A DNA stretch of 64,000 nt from Leisingera sp. ANG-M1 (GTDB lineage: Bacteria; Pseudomonadota; Alphaproteobacteria; Rhodobacterales; Rhodobacteraceae). Below are positions 63,496-64,000 of the stretch, one piece after another. Numbering within the stretch: the first letter of the stretch is position 1; each line of letters opens with the position of its first letter. The stretch lies in NCBI RefSeq assembly GCF_000813745.1, contig NZ_JWLC01000018.1, positions 1-64,000 of the forward strand. Reading direction: 5' to 3'. The notes below the pieces were generated by a model, which saw only the letters and a list, made by a program, of their open reading frames with translations, was not told the origin of the DNA and searched no databases. Made by a program: the position numbers and the translations under genes.

Positions 63496-64000
63496 ATGAT
63501 CCAGGCTGCCGAACTGCCGGACACGATTGCCGTGTTCCCCCTGCCCGGGGCGCTGTTGCTGCCCCGCTCGCGGCTGCCGCTGCATATCTTCGAGCCGCGC
63601 TACCTGCAGATGCTGGAAGACACTCTGAAGACGCGGCAGCGGCTGATCGGCATGGTGCAGCCCTTTCCGAACCCGCATGGCGGGGAGGAAGAGCTGCACA
63701 GCATCGGTTGCGCCGGGCGGGTCACCCAGTTTTCCGAGACCGAGGACGGACGGTACCTGATCACCCTGTCCGGTGTCTCCCGCTTCCGTATCACCCGCGA
63801 GGCCAGCGGCTTCACGCCCTACCGGCGCTGCGACGTCAGCTGGGCGGGGTTCGACCGGGATCTGGGCCGGTCGGAGGCGGATGACACGCTGGACCGGCCG
63901 TCGTTTCTGGATCTTCTGGAACGGTTCTTTTCGGCACGCAGCCTTTCGACTGACTGGGAAGCACTGAAAGAAGCCGAGGATGAATTGCTGATCAATTCCC
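63496..64000 (+). CDS. LON substrate-binding domain protein, partial
   Basis: 168 codons are visible before the window ends; the 3' end is missing. The LON N-terminal domain shows AVFPLPGALLLPRSRLPLHIFE as AVFPLPGALLLPRSRLPLH plus IFEPRYLQML, and later GCAGRVTQFSE. Full members are about 210-220 residues, without the ATPase or protease parts of Lon. Follows the CnoX-like gene closely, probably one operon. Confidence 0.88.
   Translation, partial: MIQAAELPDTIAVFPLPGALLLPRSRLPLHIFEPRYLQMLEDTLKTRQRLIGMVQPFPNPHGGEEELHSIGCAGRVTQFSETEDGRYLITLSGVSRFRITREASGFTPYRRCDVSWAGFDRDLGRSEADDTLDRPSFLDLLERFFSARSLSTDWEALKEAEDELLINS

Overview
The window looks like a chromosomal segment of a marine alphaproteobacterium of the Rhodobacteraceae, probably of the Roseobacter group (Leisingera/Phaeobacter-like). 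This is inferred from the protein sequences, high GC, a CcrM-type methyltransferase, a petABC bc1 operon, TRAP transporters, RibH2 lumazine synthase, and family-specific genes (DUF2125, DUF3576, DUF6653). No database search was possible, so the genus is a guess. Most of the window is dense core genome with many 4-bp stop/start overlaps. There is no rRNA, CRISPR array or intact prophage.

Layout. 1-3.5 kb: TPP riboswitch and the thiBPQ thiamine transporter, closed by a two-way terminator. 3.5-5.7 kb: lumazine synthase RibH2 behind an FMN riboswitch on the minus strand, with a divergent FMN-binding PaiB-like protein and a GST. 5.9-8.7 kb: petABC. 8.8-13.1 kb: an orphan RTX protein, a glyoxalase-related small protein, dapF-mtaB, and tRNA-Lys(UUU). 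13.2-18.7 kb: an EamA exporter, an FAA hydrolase, and a three-gene TRAP transporter. 18.8-21.2 kb: a tiny cysteine-motif protein and a LacI/GntR-like regulator coupled to an AlkZ/YcaQ-like DNA glycosylase.

21.38-26.18 kb looks like an old integrative island. An intact tRNA-Arg(CCU) lies at one end and a 46-nt copy of its 3' half (43/46 identical, same orientation) lies 4.7 kb away. Between them are a broken IS5-like transposase, a cobalamin riboswitch and a five-gene ECF cobalt/nickel uptake operon (NikK-, CbiM-, NikL-, CbiQ- and CbiO-like). No integrase remains.

26.3-37 kb is the most accessory-looking part. It has a fused E1 alpha/beta 2-oxoacid dehydrogenase coupled to a FabD-like acyltransferase, an unusual DUF427-nucleotide cyclase fusion, a membrane protein with a C-terminal winged helix, a small secreted protein, a His-rich secreted protein, rnhB, ccrM, a second cyclase and AlkB. 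37.9-64 kb is mostly housekeeping: mutY, dciA, a DsbA-like protein, lpxK/waaA, cysQ-like, pmbA, DUF2125, SDR/ECH/VOC, HNH, a TIGR03862-like flavoprotein, GST, leuS-lptE-holA, DUF3576, porin, yggS, L,D-transpeptidase, ribA, an OmpR-type regulator, VOC, xthA, DUF6653, a CnoX-like thioredoxin and a partial LON-domain gene.

The most interesting new leads are: (1) a candidate anaerobically induced sRNA at 60.06-60.18 kb, with an FNR-type box, a CU-rich loop and an intrinsic terminator; (2) the tRNA-Arg island; (3) the E1-fusion/acyltransferase pair without E2 or E3; (4) the DUF427-cyclase next to the inverted-topology membrane regulator; and (5) intergenic three-way-junction palindromes at 29.7 and 61.8 kb.
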